Shown here: positions 5,279 to 7,278 of the stretch, in pieces
Position numbering within the stretch: the first letter of the stretch is position 1
Layout of the letters: every line of letters starts with the position of its first letter
Assembly: GCA_024280785.1 (NCBI GenBank)
Contig: JAJRPK010000364.1
Span: 1-7,278, forward strand
Reading direction: 5' to 3'
Length of the DNA stretch: 7,278 nucleotides
From: Gammaproteobacteria bacterium
GTDB lineage: Bacteria; Pseudomonadota; Gammaproteobacteria; Pseudomonadales; UBA7434
Program-made: the position numbers and the translations under genes
Notes under the pieces: generated by a model
What the model was told of the DNA's origin: nothing
Seen by the model: the letters and a program-made list of their open reading frames with translations, nothing else
The model's database searches: none

Positions 5279-6820
5279 TTTACTTTCTCTTCTTATCTTG
5301 CCACGTACCCAATTAGCCATATCCTCAACCTCTTGAATTCGCAAAATTCTTGCAAGAAAAAATGCAACAACAAACACGGCCAGAAGAAAGCTTGATCCGT
5401 AAGTCACGTTTATTATGCGGGACAACTGTTCCGCTCCAGGCAAAAATCCTTGAGCAAAGAAAGCCAAGGCTAATGGCAGCACTAAAACTACCAACCACTT
5501 AGCGCATTGCTGTCGATCATAAATGACTAATAATTCAGGCCTAAAAGAATACAAAATAGAGCCTGAAATTAATGCCGGTATAAAATAATTCAATATAATT
5601 ACTAACACAACCCCTGATGTCCCCAACAGGGGAACTAGTATAAAAATTAACAGCGCATTAATTAATTGACCAGCACTAAACAAGTAATATTGCAAATCAA
5701 ATTTTCCTATAGTCACAACGGTCAGCCTCGCAATCATCCCCATTCCCGTCGCCACAAAAGAAAAAATAAAAATCGTTAGAAATAATGTGCTTAATGCAAC
5801 TTTATCTGCCGGAAAAGAATCACTTCTTAAGACAGCATTTAACATATAACTACCCGAGCACATCAAAGCCAACACCGCCACGGATACATTTAACAAAGTC
5901 CGATTTAGCGCAGCCGTGCCCAGCTGCCTTAAGCCCTCCTCTCCGCGTGCATACGCTTCAGAAAACTGGGTAAAAAACACAGTCGATATAGGCCTCATTA
6001 GCACTGAGCCGGCTTTGGAAAATATCCTCAACGCGTAATTGTAGGCCCCGTATGTGCCCTGTGGTAATACACTCAACACCGAAGTCATGAGTACTCCACT
6101 AGTTTGTGCGGACAGAGCATAGATCGATGTAGACATCAATCGACGAAAAACAACAGACACATCAAAGTGATCAACTCGTAGTACAAATTGATGCCGATAG
6201 CCCATTAGCAGCAACAAAAGTAATATTCCAATGAACTGAAAAATGACACCAATTATTAACCCATATACCAAAGCCCACAAACCGAAACGATAGAAAAACA
6301 CTACAGCAATCAAGTTTATTAGGCTGCCTCCAAGATTCAGGGCAGCCGTCCAGCCAAATATACTTTCTGCCGTAGCCAATCCCTTCATAAAAGCCATTGT
6401 CACTTGCAACAATATTAGAGGCGCAAATAACATAACCACATGGGCGACCATATCCTGATCAGCGGGATCAAAACCTGGCACTAATATAGCGACAAAAATA
6501 TCTGATGCAAGAAAAATCAAGAGCGCCAAAACGGATGCAAGTATTGCTATCCAATTCAGTACCACACTAAAGGCTGAAAAAGCCTTTTGTAGGCCGTAAT
6601 CTACTTTTATTTTATGAAAGATGGGAATAAACGCTTCAACCAGCTGACCTGATTGAGATAACGCAACAAAAACACTAAATACTTGGCTTGCGGCAAAATA
6701 TATTTCGACCTCACGGCCGACACCAAAAACATTGGCTACAAATAACGTATAAGCAAGCGAAACCAAAACACTTGCAAAACTAATTGCCGAAACAAGGCTA
6801 ACACTTTTCGAAAAACTCAA
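5276..6820 (-). CDS. MurJ/Wzx-type lipid-linked glycan flippase (MOP superfamily)
   Basis: This 514-residue integral membrane protein has about 12-14 hydrophobic segments and the MurJ-like start: a helix at about 8-30 ending LFVANVFGVG, then EIYFAASQ, then GQLVEAFIPIF (58-68), a close match to the MurJ GxxxxAFVPI motif. Length equals that of MurJ. It should move a lipid-linked oligosaccharide across the inner membrane. Aligned without gaps to the E. coli MurJ N-terminus (from memory), R18, R24 and R52 are V, Y and V here and D39 is E39, so lipid II is an unlikely cargo. The start is TTG at 6818-6820: an in-frame TAG lies eight codons upstream, with no ATG or GTG between, and later starts would cut into the first helix. 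It follows the dehydrogenase gene by 74 bases on the same strand and probably shares its transcript. It converges on the unknown exported-protein gene. Confidence 0.88.
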   Translation of the reverse strand: MSFSKSVSLVSAISFASVLVSLAYTLFVANVFGVGREVEIYFAASQVFSVFVALSQSGQLVEAFIPIFHKIKVDYGLQKAFSAFSVVLNWIAILASVLALLIFLASDIFVAILVPGFDPADQDMVAHVVMLFAPLILLQVTMAFMKGLATAESIFGWTAALNLGGSLINLIAVVFFYRFGLWALVYGLIIGVIFQFIGILLLLLLMGYRHQFVLRVDHFDVSVVFRRLMSTSIYALSAQTSGVLMTSVLSVLPQGTYGAYNYALRIFSKAGSVLMRPISTVFFTQFSEAYARGEEGLRQLGTAALNRTLLNVSVAVLALMCSGSYMLNAVLRSDSFPADKVALSTLFLTIFIFSFVATGMGMIARLTVVTIGKFDLQYYLFSAGQLINALLIFILVPLLGTSGVVLVIILNYFIPALISGSILYSFRPELLVIYDRQQCAKWLVVLVLPLALAFFAQGFLPGAEQLSRIINVTYGSSFLLAVFVVAFFLARILRIQEVEDMANWVRGKIRRESK

Positions 6821-6894
6821 CTCAGCACCAGCCCAAGATATCTACGACTGTACATCGTCATTAAAAACACACCATGCACCGACCCCTGCAACTA

Positions 6895-7278
6895 TCACTT
6901 GATAATTCCTCTAGTATCAATGACTATTTTCTCTTTAAAATCTGCCGCACTCAGCGAACAAAACAGCTTATGGTCAACTAACAATAATACAATGTCCGCA
7001 TTATTCAGCGCTTCGTCCATAGACACTAATGGAAAATCCTCATGTTGAGTCAGATTAGGCTCACAAATTAATATCTTTCCAATATTTTTTTTCCTGAGTT
7101 CCTTTACAATATCGCAGGCCGGCGACTCCCTGAGATCATCCACATCCGCTTTAAAAGCCAAGCCTAAACACGCTATCACAGGATTTTTGAATTTTTCAGC
7201 ACAGGCTACGACTCTGTCAATTACCCACTTTGGCTTCTGGTCATTCACTTCCCTTGCGGTCCGAATCAATTTTGAGTG
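6895..7278 (-). CDS. wecC: UDP-N-acetyl-D-mannosamine dehydrogenase-like protein, C-terminal part (5' end outside window)
   Basis: The frame is open at the right edge (it begins HSKLIRTAREVND) and ends with TGA at 6897-6895, so about 127 C-terminal residues are seen, roughly the last third of a normal protein of about 420. The visible part is the UDP-sugar-binding C-terminal domain of the UDP-glucose/GDP-mannose dehydrogenase family: LIRTAREVND, then VIACLGLAFKADVDDLRESPA with the conserved FKxDxxDxRESPA signature, ICEPN, ADIVLLLVDHKLF, and a final VIDTRGI. The LIRTAREVND, LVDHxxF and DTRGI wording fits the WecC subgroup, which oxidises UDP-ManNAc to UDP-ManNAcA in two NAD-dependent steps in the cytosol. 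A sister specificity such as UDP-GlcNAc 6-dehydrogenase (WbpA type) is possible because the NAD-binding and catalytic Cys regions are off the window. The product would supply an acidic amino sugar for the polymer. Confidence 0.8.
   Translation of the reverse strand, partial: HSKLIRTAREVNDQKPKWVIDRVVACAEKFKNPVIACLGLAFKADVDDLRESPACDIVKELRKKNIGKILICEPNLTQHEDFPLVSMDEALNNADIVLLLVDHKLFCSLSAADFKEKIVIDTRGIIK

Noticed and set aside
5785..5973. 62-residue plus-strand frame within the flippase gene
   Set aside because: It is antisense to a clearly coding membrane protein and has no start signal or motif.
1..7278. CRISPR arrays, tRNA or rRNA genes, insertion sequences, attachment sites
   Set aside because: Reading both strands showed no spaced direct repeats, no tRNA-like cloverleaf and no transposase-like frame or terminal inverted repeats; the 1753-1786 palindrome is inside a gene and not at an element's end.

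Overview
The window is part of a surface-polysaccharide gene cluster (O-antigen, capsule or exopolysaccharide type), most likely from a Gram-negative, probably gammaproteobacterial, organism. This rests on family content: the end of a capsule-synthesis-like protein, an AAC(3)-fold N-acyltransferase, a COG4310/DUF4910 aminopeptidase-like protein, a MurJ/Wzx-type flippase and the end of a UDP-ManNAc dehydrogenase (WecC-like). Base composition is moderately AT-leaning and no gene looks obviously foreign by eye. The genus cannot be read from this sequence.

Left half, plus strand. The C-terminal end of a Capsule_synth-like protein enters from the left edge and stops at 432. A 152-base gap up to the chosen ATG at 585 holds a perfect extended -10 promoter (TGTTATAAT, 531-539). 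It is followed by the AAC(3)-family N-acyltransferase (585-1361) and the DUF4910 protein (1351-2649), whose reading frames overlap by 11 bases and so are probably translationally coupled. Inside the DUF4910 gene lies a perfect 34-base palindrome (16-bp arms, 2-base spacer; 1753-1786). This is the most improbable nucleotide-level structure in the window.

Middle, plus strand. After a 166-base gap with an imperfect leader hairpin, an 806-codon gene (2816-5236) encodes a large protein with a clear signal peptide that I do not recognise. Its C-terminal half has strand patterns resembling parallel beta-helix rungs, and near its end is a short segment resembling modules of phage tail or depolymerase proteins. 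A secreted or periplasmic polysaccharide-binding or polysaccharide-cleaving protein would fit the locus, but that is inference.

Right half, minus strand. A WecC-like dehydrogenase (running in from the right edge, ending at 6895) is followed 74 bases later by a MurJ-fold flippase (6820-5276). The flippase converges on the 806-codon gene with only 39 bases between stop codons. The flippase lacks the N-terminal arginines that are essential in MurJ, so it more likely moves a different lipid-linked glycan.

Taken together: WecC-type chemistry makes a uronic-acid amino sugar nucleotide, the AAC(3)/DUF4910 pair probably modifies an amino-sugar or amino-acyl substituent, the flippase exports the lipid-linked unit, and the unknown exported protein may act on the finished polymer.
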